Of a DNA stretch of 64,000 nt, positions 15,881-22,863 are shown piece by piece. The position numbers were made by a program, and so were the translations under genes. This DNA is from Paenibacillus_AA sp045062745 (GTDB lineage Bacteria; Bacillota; Bacilli; Paenibacillales; NBRC-103111): contig NZ_JBJGED010000002.1 in the NCBI RefSeq assembly GCF_045062745.1, positions 62,001 to 126,000 of the forward strand. The letters are read 5' to 3'. The stretch's first letter is position 1; each line of letters starts with the position of its first letter. Under the pieces are notes generated by a model, which saw only the letters and a list, made by a program, of their open reading frames with translations, was not told the origin of the DNA and made no database searches.

Positions 15881-15976
15881 TGGATTAAGCTAAAAGGCAC
15901 GATAGTTTAACGTTAAATAAGACGAAGCTGCCGGCAGGAACGGGCAGCTTCATTGCTAACGGGAGGTTAGTGTGGT
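15881..15976 (+). repeat. attC-like hairpin repeat, copy H (complete)
   Basis: Left arm TTAAGCTAA-AAGGCAC-GATAGTTTAA (15884-15910), stem GAAGCTGCC/GGGCAGCTTC (15924-15951), right arm TTGCTAAC-GGGAG-GTTAGTGTGG (15953-15975). It lies between purC and the Crp-family gene. The 140 bases between purC and this copy hold no recognised feature. Confidence 0.7.
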
Positions 15977-16039
15977 AAATATGATATAATTTACAACATT
16001 ACTGTGGAGAACGAGTGACCACGAGGAAAAGATTTGGGA

Positions 16040-16747
16040 ATGAAGAAGTACGAATTAAAGGATGGGGAACGGAGCATGACTTCAATCGTCACGGATAAGC
16101 AGGTGCTGGAAGTTTTACCATATTTGCGGGCTGTTTGCCCCGAGGATTGGGCGGAAGCACAGCCAGAAGTGAGGAGATTCCCAGCCAAGTCGCGTCTCTT
16201 CCAGAGGGAGGAAGCCACGTCCTTCGGTATGTTTTTGCTAAGCGGCATCGCCCGTATCAGCCAGATCGGGGAGGATGGGAGCGAGTGGGTCGTCAATAAA
16301 CTTACCCCCGGCGAAATTTGCGCTCTCCTTGTGATAAGTGGACTGAGCGGGCGTGACTACCCCGCCGCCATTGAGGCCGAGACAGAGGTCGAGGCGTTGT
16401 TTGTTACCAAACTAAGCTTCCTCCGCTGGGTGCAGGAATACGAGCCGATCCGTAGAACAGTGTTCGGCAGCCTTCTCGATGGCATTATGCGTATGGGCGA
16501 ACAGCTCCAAACGAGGCAGACTAAACCGCTTGACATGCGGCTGGTAGAAGCACTGCTGAGTTCCACGTCGGAGTGTCATCCGCTGCTACAAATGACGCAT
16601 AATGAGCTTGCCGCCGAGATCGGCACCGCCCGTGAAGTCGTGAGCCGCGCGCTGCGGCGATATCATCGGCAGGGGTGGGTGGAGACAGGACGAGGTTGGG
16701 TACGGATCACACGCCGCAATGAATTGGAAGCGCTAATTGGTGACTAG
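16040..16747 (+). CDS. Crp/Fnr-family transcription regulator
   Basis: About 235 residues: an N-terminal cyclic-nucleotide-binding-type beta-barrel (SRLFQREEATSFGMFLLSGIARIS...EWVVNKLTPGEICAL) and a C-terminal winged helix (MTHNELAAEIGTAREVVSRALRRYHRQGWVE from about residue 190). The cNMP phosphate-binding pattern is incomplete and there is no N-terminal Cys cluster for an Fe-S sensor, so the signal is unknown; a single Cys (AVCPEDW) near residue 35 could be redox-active. Starts at 16040 and 16076 are both possible. The peroxiredoxin 75 bases downstream is a likely target, which suggests peroxide, NO or related stress. Confidence 0.8.
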   Translation: MKKYELKDGERSMTSIVTDKQVLEVLPYLRAVCPEDWAEAQPEVRRFPAKSRLFQREEATSFGMFLLSGIARISQIGEDGSEWVVNKLTPGEICALLVISGLSGRDYPAAIEAETEVEALFVTKLSFLRWVQEYEPIRRTVFGSLLDGIMRMGEQLQTRQTKPLDMRLVEALLSSTSECHPLLQMTHNELAAEIGTAREVVSRALRRYHRQGWVETGRGWVRITRRNELEALIGD

Positions 16748-16822
16748 GTCACAGAAGCGGTGCCACTCTTCCTGATATAGTGGAGAAGTAAATCAATTTC
16801 CCTTGTACAGGAGGAATCACCG

Positions 16823-17377
16823 ATGATTCGCCAGCTTCAGCAGGGTATGATTGCCCCAGCGTTCCGTACCGTCGATCTCTATGGCAATCCCATATCGCTT
16901 GAAAGTTTTCGCGGCCACAAAGTACTGCTCGCTTTTTTACGTTTCTCTGCCTGTGCCGTTTGTAATTTGCGTGTGCATCATTTTATTGGTCGCTATCCGG
17001 GTTGGCAGCGCCAAGGCATGGACATCGTCGCTGTCTTCGAATCGCCGGAGGCGAATATGCGGAGATATGTAGGCGCCCAAAACGCTTCGTTCCCGCTCGT
17101 CGCCGACCCGAAAGCGCAATTATACGAGTTATACGGTGTCGAGACATCCGAAGAGAAAGTACACGCGACAATGGCCGATGCGAACACGAAGTCGTTTGTC
17201 GCCGATGCGGTCGCTGCCGGCTTTGCTCTTACTCCGGAGGAAGGTTCGAACTTCAACCGGATACCTGCCGAATTTTTGATTGACGAACGAGGTATCGTAC
17301 GGTTGGCGCATTACAGCCGCATCATTACCGATCATCTCCCGCTTTCAGCGATCGACAGCTTCGCTGCTGGTGAATAA
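16823..17377 (+). CDS. Peroxiredoxin/AhpC-TSA-like thioredoxin-fold protein
   Basis: 184 residues, ATG after AGGAGG. Thioredoxin fold with the active-site segment LRFSACAVCNLRVHHF: Cys44 and Cys47 form a CxxC in place of the usual PxxxTxxC of typical peroxiredoxins. GMDIVAVFESPEANMRRYV and FPLVADPKAQLYELYGV follow, and FLIDERGIVRLAHYS near 155. It matches the peroxiredoxin-like subfamily of redoxin proteins; reductase or peroxidase activity is inferred. It forms a pair with the upstream Crp-type regulator and ends at a terminator. Confidence 0.8.
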   Translation: MIRQLQQGMIAPAFRTVDLYGNPISLESFRGHKVLLAFLRFSACAVCNLRVHHFIGRYPGWQRQGMDIVAVFESPEANMRRYVGAQNASFPLVADPKAQLYELYGVETSEEKVHATMADANTKSFVADAVAAGFALTPEEGSNFNRIPAEFLIDERGIVRLAHYSRIITDHLPLSAIDSFAAGE

Positions 17378-17387
17378 CTATGCATAG

Positions 17388-17430
17388 CAAAGGCATGAGA
17401 CTTGCCCACGCGGTTCTCATGCCTTTTTTA
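17388..17430 (+). terminator. Intrinsic terminator
   Basis: AAAGGCATGAGA (17391-17402) pairs with TCTCATGCCTTT (17416-17427), followed by TTTAC. It closes the Crp/peroxiredoxin unit. Confidence 0.75.
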
Positions 17431-17454
17431 CGGAAAAACCTTAGTCGATCGGTT

Positions 17455-17580
17455 CGTTCAGCTAACGGGTACAGACAGCGCGGTGAACCGCTCATATAGA
17501 AAAGCCAAATCATTGCGGAGGACGTTAGTGAAATGAGTGCTTTTTTATTGGACAAACGGGCAGAATTGTTGAATTGTATA
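17455..17580 (+). repeat. attC-like hairpin repeat, copy I (rearranged)
   Basis: Left arm CAGCTAAC-GGGTAC-AGACAGC (17459-17479) and a small stem GCGGT/ACCGC (17480-17491) are followed by two right-arm-like segments: GGAGGAC-GTTAGTG (17517-17530) and CAAAC-GGGCAG-AATTG (17553-17568). It looks like a fusion or nested insertion of two copies. Confidence 0.55.
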
Positions 17581-17635
17581 ACTTCAGAATATAACATCAT
17601 AATTAACAAAACTCTTATTAAAAGTGGGGGAAAGT

Positions 17636-18013
17636 ATTATTGAGAATTATAAGTTGTTTTCAAATTGGTTAAATCAGATTTTAGAGCAAGACATCCCCAA
17701 AGGAATCAAAGCATTCAATTTTAACTTATATGAAGGTTCAGAAGATACATACGATGTACAATTAATTGGGTCAGATGAATTCGATGAGGATGACTCAGAT
17801 TGGGCTTGTAACGACTATTTTACTTCGGAAGAAGATATTTGCTATATAAAAAGAACAGAAGATATTCAACATTGGGAACAAGGTTTAAACTACATTACGA
17901 TGTTAGTGGAACGTTATCTTAAAGAAGGAGAGTATGCAAACATCCTCAAAAGTACATCTGCAATAGGAATTGGATTTGTAGATGGGGATATTGATATTCT
18001 ATTCCGTGCTTAA
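17636..18013 (+). CDS. Small acidic protein of unknown function (immunity-protein-like)
   Basis: About 125 residues, AT-rich, acidic (GSDEFDEDDSDWACNDYFTSEEDICYIKR), with a final EYANILKSTSAIGIGFVDGDIDILFRA. Single compact domain, no signal peptide. The start is unusual: GTG at 17624 has no ribosome site, while AGTGGGGGAAAG lies ideally before ATT codons at 17636/17639, so ATT initiation giving IENYKLFSNWLNQILEQ is likely. The size, acidity and isolation recall small immunity proteins, but the family is not recognised. It is flanked by repeats I and J. Confidence 0.65.
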   Translation: MIENYKLFSNWLNQILEQDIPKGIKAFNFNLYEGSEDTYDVQLIGSDEFDEDDSDWACNDYFTSEEDICYIKRTEDIQHWEQGLNYITMLVERYLKEGEYANILKSTSAIGIGFVDGDIDILFRA

Positions 18014-18040
18014 ATACGCTTTTTGTTGATGATTGCGATG

Positions 18041-18102
18041 TCGTCGCTAAACTAACGAGAAACGATAGCTCAACAAATCTAATCCGCCGGCCTGTATAGT
18101 GA
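18041..18102 (+). repeat. attC-like hairpin repeat, copy J (left arm and half stem)
   Basis: CGTCGCTAAACTAAC-GAGAAA-CGATAGCTCAAC (18042-18073) is a perfect left arm; then CCGCCGGCC (18084-18092) begins a stem whose second half and right arm are missing. It lies 28 bases after the stop of the small acidic gene. Confidence 0.65.
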
Positions 18103-18142
18103 TGATCGCAGACCAGTGCTTATCAAGGAAGGAGACGTACTT

Positions 18143-18352
18143 TTGGGCATAGGATATAGGCTGGGATTCGTTGCTTTGGTGGCTTGGTTATTTTATGTAC
18201 TTTATGCGATACAACACGTAGACGCATGGAATAGTGACGCCCGAGCCGCACTCGGTATTTTTATTGCTTTCGCAGGATTGATTATATTCCCAATCTATTT
18301 TGTCCTGCTTTATTCTGCTGGAAAAACAGTACGAAGGACGAAACGTCGCTAA
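18143..18352 (+). CDS. Small two-helix membrane protein
   Basis: TTG at 18143 follows AAGGAAGGAG with 8 bases spacing; longer in-frame starts have no ribosome site. The roughly 69-residue product has two hydrophobic helices (LGFVALVAWLFYVLYAI and ALGIFIAFAGLIIFPIYFVLLY) and a basic tail KTVRRTKRR. Its last codons and stop, CGT-CGC-TAA, are supplied by the left arm of hairpin-repeat copy K, so the repeat contributes coding sequence. No function is recognised. Confidence 0.6.
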   Translation: MGIGYRLGFVALVAWLFYVLYAIQHVDAWNSDARAALGIFIAFAGLIIFPIYFVLLYSAGKTVRRTKRR

Positions 18353-18370
18353 GCTAACGGGCACGATAGC
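18344..18370 (+). repeat. attC-like hairpin repeat, copy K, left half (split by an IS110-type element)
   Basis: CGTCGCTAAGCTAAC-GGGCAC-GATAGC is the consensus left arm and then breaks off. The continuation TGAATATATACACGAAGGCAGCC-GGTC...GATCGGCC is found at 20144-20185, beyond the IS element. Joining the halves restores GATAGCTGAA, close to the consensus GATAGCTCAA. Confidence 0.65.
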
Positions 18371-18484
18371 ATTCCTGTAGAGCGTTAAATTTGCGCTTTG
18401 CAAAAAAACGAGCGCCTCGGTACGATGGGAGTACGCAACGGGTCATAGCCCTTAAAATCCCATCATCCAGGAGGACGCTCTACT

Positions 18485-19756
18485 ATGAAGTTTAAATCGC
18501 AAGCCCGACAAAATCAACTCATTGAAAAGATTACGGCTCAGCATCTCGTTGTTGGGATCGATATCGCCCAGCAAACGCATGTCGCACGTGCCGTAAACTT
18601 TCGCGGTATTGTGATCGGCAGCCCTTTATCCTTTTCCAACGACGAAGATGGCTTCCACAATCTTCTTCAATGGATCCAGCGGCTGCAAACCACGCATCAC
18701 TTAACTACCGCGATTGTGGGAATGGAACCAACCGGACACTACTGGCTCAATGTATCGAGTTGGCTTGCAAAACGCCAGTTTGAGGTCGTTCTCGTAAATC
18801 CGCATCTCGTGAAAAAGAACAAAGAAAACCGCGACAATACGCCCTCAAAGAGCGATAAAAAGGATGCGCTGGTCATTGCCGACATGGTGAAGAACGGGTA
18901 TTACTCCATCGCACGCACCACGCCTGAATCCTTTACAGAGCTGCGTGTCTTACTCTCCAACCGGGACTTTGTGGTGAAACGAGTCGTAAGTGCCAAAAAC
19001 CAAATTCATCGCTGGGTTGACGTAGTTTTTCCTGAGCTGCGGCAGGTCTTTAAGAACCTGATGGGCGTCGGTTCGTTAGCTACGCTTCGTCTGTTCCCAA
19101 CGCCAGTAGAACTGAGCGAGTTGCAACCGCAAGACCTGATTCAGGGATGGAAGTCCCTTATGAAGAGGCACTGCGGCGAGCGGAAGGCTCGCACCTTAAT
19201 CGCACTGGCTGGACGCTCTGTCGGTTCCAGACAAGCTGCGCAGGCCTACAAGCTTCACTTGAAGCAACTGCTCGCCGAGTATGACCTGGCTTGTACACAG
19301 CTGCAGGACGTAGAGCGTGAGATTGTTTCCGTATTAGAATGCATTCCTTTCGCAAAGTCCATGCTTGCTGTCAAAGGGATTAGCGCCATTTCACTGGCCG
19401 GTATTCTGGGTGAGGCTGGTGATTTAAGCGGCTTTGTTCACGGAAATGCCCTGCTGCGTCATGCGGGTCTTAATCTTGCTGAGGCCAGTTCAGGGAAATG
19501 GACCGGACAGATGAAGATTAGCAAGCGTGGACGCTCTCGCCTTCGTCGCTTCATCTTCATGATGACCATGAGTTTAGTAATGAATAATCCAGAGTTTCAA
19601 ACCATTCACGCACATAATGTGCACGTAAAGAAGATGAAGAAGATGAGATCGGTCATGAAACTGTGCGGTAAACTCGCTCGAATCTTGGTCGGTATGGCAC
19701 GCACGGGTCAGGCGTACATCCCCCATAAAACATTGCCTCTTCAGCAAGCTGCTTAA
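18485..19756 (+). CDS. IS110-family transposase (DEDD recombinase)
   Basis: 423 residues, full length. N-terminal DEDD RuvC-like domain: VVGIDIAQQTHVARAV (Asp26), GMEPTGHYWLNV (Glu), and SDKKDALVIADMV (Asp). The C-terminal transposase_20 domain has AVKGISAISLAGILGEAGDLSGF and NLAEASSGKWTG with the conserved Ser. These enzymes cut and join through a Ser/DEDD site guided by a bridge RNA from the element. ATG at 18485 follows AGGAGG. The reading frame is intact, so the element may be active. Confidence 0.93.
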   Translation: MKFKSQARQNQLIEKITAQHLVVGIDIAQQTHVARAVNFRGIVIGSPLSFSNDEDGFHNLLQWIQRLQTTHHLTTAIVGMEPTGHYWLNVSSWLAKRQFEVVLVNPHLVKKNKENRDNTPSKSDKKDALVIADMVKNGYYSIARTTPESFTELRVLLSNRDFVVKRVVSAKNQIHRWVDVVFPELRQVFKNLMGVGSLATLRLFPTPVELSELQPQDLIQGWKSLMKRHCGERKARTLIALAGRSVGSRQAAQAYKLHLKQLLAEYDLACTQLQDVEREIVSVLECIPFAKSMLAVKGISAISLAGILGEAGDLSGFVHGNALLRHAGLNLAEASSGKWTGQMKISKRGRSRLRRFIFMMTMSLVMNNPEFQTIHAHNVHVKKMKKMRSVMKLCGKLARILVGMARTGQAYIPHKTLPLQQAA

Positions 19757-19789
19757 ACCAAGTCATACCGTTTCGTTGCACGTAGATTG

Positions 19790-20105
19790 GCTTATTCGCG
19801 GGATTTCAAAAGAAAGCACGGAGTACCGGATATATTCAACCAAAGGGCATCGACCCGTAACGATAGCAAGACCGGCCTCCACCCCTTGGACAGGCGTAAC
19901 GAAGGAATGAGAGGGCAAAGACCCGTTGAGACATGGGAGTGAAAACCTCCGAGGGCGGTGTGGAGAATGCGTGCAGTATCTGGAAATTAATGGGGCAAGA
20001 ACCTCCCCCTCTATTTCCGCACGCCTTCATGTTGCCAAAGTCTTTAGCGGGGTCGCTCTTCCTAACTTTCAGCCCTCATAACAAGGGCGAAATCCTGCGA
20101 ATAAG
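19790..20105 (+). ncRNA. Candidate bridge RNA region of the IS110-type element
   Basis: The 3' non-coding flank is far longer than the 5' one, as in IS1111-type elements whose structured guide RNA lies downstream of the transposase. It contains several possible stem-loops (CCGGCCTCCACCCC; GGGCAAAGACCC; AACCTCCGAGGG). AACGATAGC at 19859-19867 repeats 8 bases (ACGATAGC) of the target arm that ends at the left junction (18363-18370), as a target-binding loop would. Structure and boundaries are not established. Confidence 0.4.
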
Positions 20106-20143
20106 CGAGCATTCGTGAGAAAGTTAAATTGTACCGAGGGAGC

Positions 20144-20200
20144 TGAATATATACACGAAGGCAGCCGGTCAGATCGATCGGCCAGTTGTATTAACATCGC
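20144..20200 (+). repeat. attC-like hairpin repeat, copy K, right half
   Basis: CACGAAGGCAGCCGGTC and GATCGGCC...TTGTATT look like the central stem of the family; no conserved right arm follows. It is placed here because it continues the split left half at 18344-18370. Confidence 0.45.
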
Positions 20201-20239
20201 ACGAGTATGCGGCGATGTTTTTTATGTCGCAGGAATGGG

Positions 20240-20425
20240 ATACTTGTCATTTATGACATCAAGTTCTTGTCAACCGACAAGAGTAAGGACACCTTATGTA
20301 GGAGGACAAGAACATATATTCATATTTGCCCGCGCAAAGCGCGATTTTTTGTTTTATGAATATAACTTCTTGTCCTTTGTGCAGGACACCAAGTTGCATG
20401 TTTAGCCGAATAGCGACAACAAGAT
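20240..20425. repeat. ACAAGAACTTG-type dispersed repeat, second copy
   Basis: AAGTTCTTGTC (20261-20271), GGACAAGAACATATATTCATA (starting 20303) and its near-complement TATGAATATAACTTCTTGTCC (20355-20375) enclose a GCGCAAAGCGC stem. The segment ends with the GACACCAAGTTG...GACAACAAGATG unit shared with 3698-3741. The following stretch 20426-20760 shows nothing recognisable. Confidence 0.55.
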
Positions 20426-20765
20426 GATGCGTTTTCCACTGTGCCTGGTTTAATACAGTGCTGTGCTGCCCCCTACTACGAAGATAGGCACCAAACCAAA
20501 GTACGGAATGTACCGTCTGTGCTTTGATTTGAGCAAATAGATACCGGAATGGGAAGGAGGCGGGGAGGAAGTTGGGTGCAAGGGGTGGCCGAGGATGGAT
20601 AAAACAACGCACCAGTACTCCCGGCAGCGCAAGGAAGAATTGGTATCACGGAAAGAAAGAATAATGTGTTGGACTATTCACCATCCTCGATAACTTAGGA
20701 AAAGGATCAATTCTGACCTGAACCTTTTTTCCTCCGATCTTTACGAAACCTTCGTATTTTTTGAA

Positions 20766-20795
20766 TTGACAACTTATGTTAAACAAAGTTAAATT
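20766..20795 (+). promoter_or_regulatory. Promoter of the LacI-family gene
   Basis: TTGACA (20766-20771), 18 bases, TAAATT (20790-20795). The predicted start near 20802 lies just ahead of the palindromic operator. Confidence 0.6.
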
Positions 20796-20811
20796 GAAGT
20801 ATCGGGAAAAA

Positions 20812-20825
20812 TGACACCGGTGTCA
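20812..20825. promoter_or_regulatory. LacI-family operator O1 (TGACACCGGTGTCA)
   Basis: A perfect 14-bp palindrome with a central CG, the usual symmetry for LacI-family dimers. It lies just after the predicted transcription start and 22 bases before the regulator's ATG. The identical sequence recurs at 22669-22682, so autoregulation plus control of the downstream genes is likely. Confidence 0.8.
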
Positions 20826-20847
20826 AATTAAGTGGCAGGTGAGAAAA

Positions 20848-21846
20848 ATGGAAAGAAAATATACGATCCGCGATATTGCGGAACTGTCGGGCTTCTCGTT
20901 CAAAACCGTTTCGCGCGTCATTAACAATGAGCCTAACGTCAAACCGGAAACCCGCGATAAAATATTAAAGGTAATTTCCAATACAAATTTTAAACCGAAT
21001 CTATTTGCAAAAAATTTAAGCACGAAGACGATGAAAAATGTTTTAATCTCCATCCGCAAAACATACGGGCAAAATACGACGCAATGGTTTGATATCCTGA
21101 TGTCGTATATGAACCAGGCAGCCCGTAGCAGGCACTACAGCTTGATTCAGGAAATCATTTACGATGATGGTGATTTGATTAATTCCATGATGGAGCAATC
21201 CAGCGGCTATATCGATGCGGTCATCTTGTTCTATCTTCAGGAAAATGACAAGCGGATCGAATTGGCGCAGAACAACAGGATTCCGCTTATTTCGTTTGAA
21301 AGAAACAAGCAGGTTCCCGTTTCGATCAGCAATAACAACAAGAAAGGCATATTGGAAGCGACACAGTTTTTGTTCGGTAGGGGACTGACCCGGATTTGTC
21401 TGCTTCTAGGCGCAAGGATTGGAGTGAATCTGGAGAGGGAGGAGGCGATCAGGGACGTTTATCTGCGAAGCGGCATATCGCTCGATCAGTTGGAGATTGT
21501 GCATGACATGAATAACCTGGAAAGAATCAAGCAGTTTGTGGACGGCAAAATAGCAGGCGGTGATGTTCCACAAGTTTTCTTCGTTTCCGGGGATGAGAAG
21601 GCGATTGCCGTCTACCATTCCGTTTATGCTAACGGCCTGTCGATTCCGAATGATGTCTCGATCATAGGTTTCGATAACATCCCGATTTCAAGATATTATT
21701 ATCCGCCCTTGACTACGATGGCGCAAGACTTTGAGACGCTGGCAAACAAAATGTTCGAAGTGATCGACAAGTTGCTGCTTCAAGCAGAGGATGTTTGCTC
21801 CATTGAAGTCGAACCGCAGTTGGTCATACGGAAAAGCGTCAAATAA
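20848..21846 (+). CDS. LacI-family transcription regulator
   Basis: 332 residues. N-terminal helix-turn-helix YTIRDIAELSGFSFKTVSRVINNEPNVKPETRDKI, followed by a hinge helix (FKPNLFAKNLST) and a periplasmic-binding-protein-like domain ending DVSIIGFDNIPISRYYYPPLTTMAQDFETLANKMFEVI. The hinge differs from the standard RPNxxARxL pattern (KPNLFAKNLS). ATG at 20848 follows AGGTGAG. The effector is unknown, probably a sugar or sugar phosphate released by the adjacent glycosidases. Perfect palindromes at 20812 and 22669 are its likely operators. Confidence 0.9.
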   Translation: MERKYTIRDIAELSGFSFKTVSRVINNEPNVKPETRDKILKVISNTNFKPNLFAKNLSTKTMKNVLISIRKTYGQNTTQWFDILMSYMNQAARSRHYSLIQEIIYDDGDLINSMMEQSSGYIDAVILFYLQENDKRIELAQNNRIPLISFERNKQVPVSISNNNKKGILEATQFLFGRGLTRICLLLGARIGVNLEREEAIRDVYLRSGISLDQLEIVHDMNNLERIKQFVDGKIAGGDVPQVFFVSGDEKAIAVYHSVYANGLSIPNDVSIIGFDNIPISRYYYPPLTTMAQDFETLANKMFEVIDKLLLQAEDVCSIEVEPQLVIRKSVK

Positions 21847-21927
21847 TCGGCGGCCGTTGGCAGTTCTTCGGCAATCCGATTCTTTTTGAGAGTGGTTACG
21901 AAAAATGACAAACATGAGGTGTTACTG

Positions 21928-22635
21928 ATGTCCAATAACTATACTATTGTCGTCGGTGAGCGAAAAAAATTCAATGAGGACGGTTCCTTCCGTTCGTTTC
22001 CGGGCAATACGATCGTATGTAATTTAGCCGACCAGCCCAAGGTGCTCGATGAAATTGTTTGGATACAACAAGAGCACTCCTCCAAGCTCCCATTCGCTCA
22101 TAAATTTACATGGAATCCGCTTGAATCGTTTCATATGACGGTCTTTGAATTGCTGTGTCACTATAATCGGTTGACTCCGTACTGGTCGTCCCTTTTAGAT
22201 TTGGAAACGCCGCTTGAAGAAGTCGATCGTTTTTTTGCAAAAGCGCTTGAATCACTTGAGTTCCCTGAACGTTTTACGATGAAGGTGGAGCGGATCTATA
22301 AAACTACGATTATTGTAAGTCCCTACGATCAGGCAACGCATCAGCGCCTTAATCATTTCAGAGACCTAGTATCCCGTGTGACGGGGGTCCGTTTTCCAAA
22401 CCATGATAGATACGGCTATCACATTTCCTTCGGATACCAGCAGATACAACTGACCCCGGAGGAGGAGGTACAACTCAAGCAGTTTCATCACAATCTATCC
22501 GGGCTGCTTGTTGAAAGACTGAATGTGATTGAAATGGGAAAAACGGATTACACTATTTTTGAAGATATGACAAAATTTGTTGCTTATACGGAACATGCGC
22601 GCGCTTTGCTTCAGCGCGAGAAGCAATCAGGGTAA
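21928..22635 (+). CDS. 2H-phosphoesterase-like protein (DUF1868-like)
   Basis: 235 residues, ATG at 21928 after GAGGT. The two His motifs of the 2H phosphoesterase superfamily are visible: FHMTVFELL near residue 67 and YGYHISFGYQQ near 165, about 100 residues apart. The superfamily includes cyclic phosphodiesterases and RNA ligase-type proteins; assignment to the DUF1868 branch is from memory. No signal peptide, so it acts in the cytoplasm. It is 81 bases after the regulator and presumably shares its promoter, and may hydrolyse a cyclic phosphate or phosphodiester from imported material. Confidence 0.7.
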   Translation: MSNNYTIVVGERKKFNEDGSFRSFPGNTIVCNLADQPKVLDEIVWIQQEHSSKLPFAHKFTWNPLESFHMTVFELLCHYNRLTPYWSSLLDLETPLEEVDRFFAKALESLEFPERFTMKVERIYKTTIIVSPYDQATHQRLNHFRDLVSRVTGVRFPNHDRYGYHISFGYQQIQLTPEEEVQLKQFHHNLSGLLVERLNVIEMGKTDYTIFEDMTKFVAYTEHARALLQREKQSG

Positions 22636-22668
22636 GATAACAGCGGCTAATCTTGGAATTATCATTAT

Positions 22669-22682
22669 TGACACCGGTGTCA
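22669..22682. promoter_or_regulatory. LacI-family operator O2 (TGACACCGGTGTCA)
   Basis: Identical to O1 over 14 bases. The TTGACA at 22668-22673 inside it would serve as a -35 box, so binding would block the promoter of the glycosidase/binding-protein genes. No clean -10 is seen at 17 bases. Confidence 0.8.
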
Positions 22683-22863
22683 TTTTTTATGATGCAATAA
22701 ATTATTATTTTGGAGGGGGGTTGCCTATTCTAATATTATTTCACCGCCAGCCTTACTCAACGGATCTTTGCTAGCAAATTACTGTTATTCATTTCCATAT
22801 TCTGGTCTTGATTTATTTATACAAAACCCATGCAATGAAAATCATCCTGTAAGGAGTGTTTCT

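Larger units (their letters stand above)
18371..20143 (+). mobile_element. IS110-family insertion element (ends approximate)
   Basis: The element of about 1.77 kb carries one DEDD transposase and a 360-base 3' non-coding region. Candidate end signals: a 9-bp inverted repeat CCTCGGTAC (18415-18423) and GTACCGAGG (20131-20139), and a roughly 24-bp imperfect direct repeat AGCATTCnTG..AGA..GTTAAATT at 18368-18391 and 20108-20130. There is no clear target duplication, as expected for the family. The limits given are those that reconstitute repeat copy K; true ends may differ by tens of bases on the left. Confidence 0.65.
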
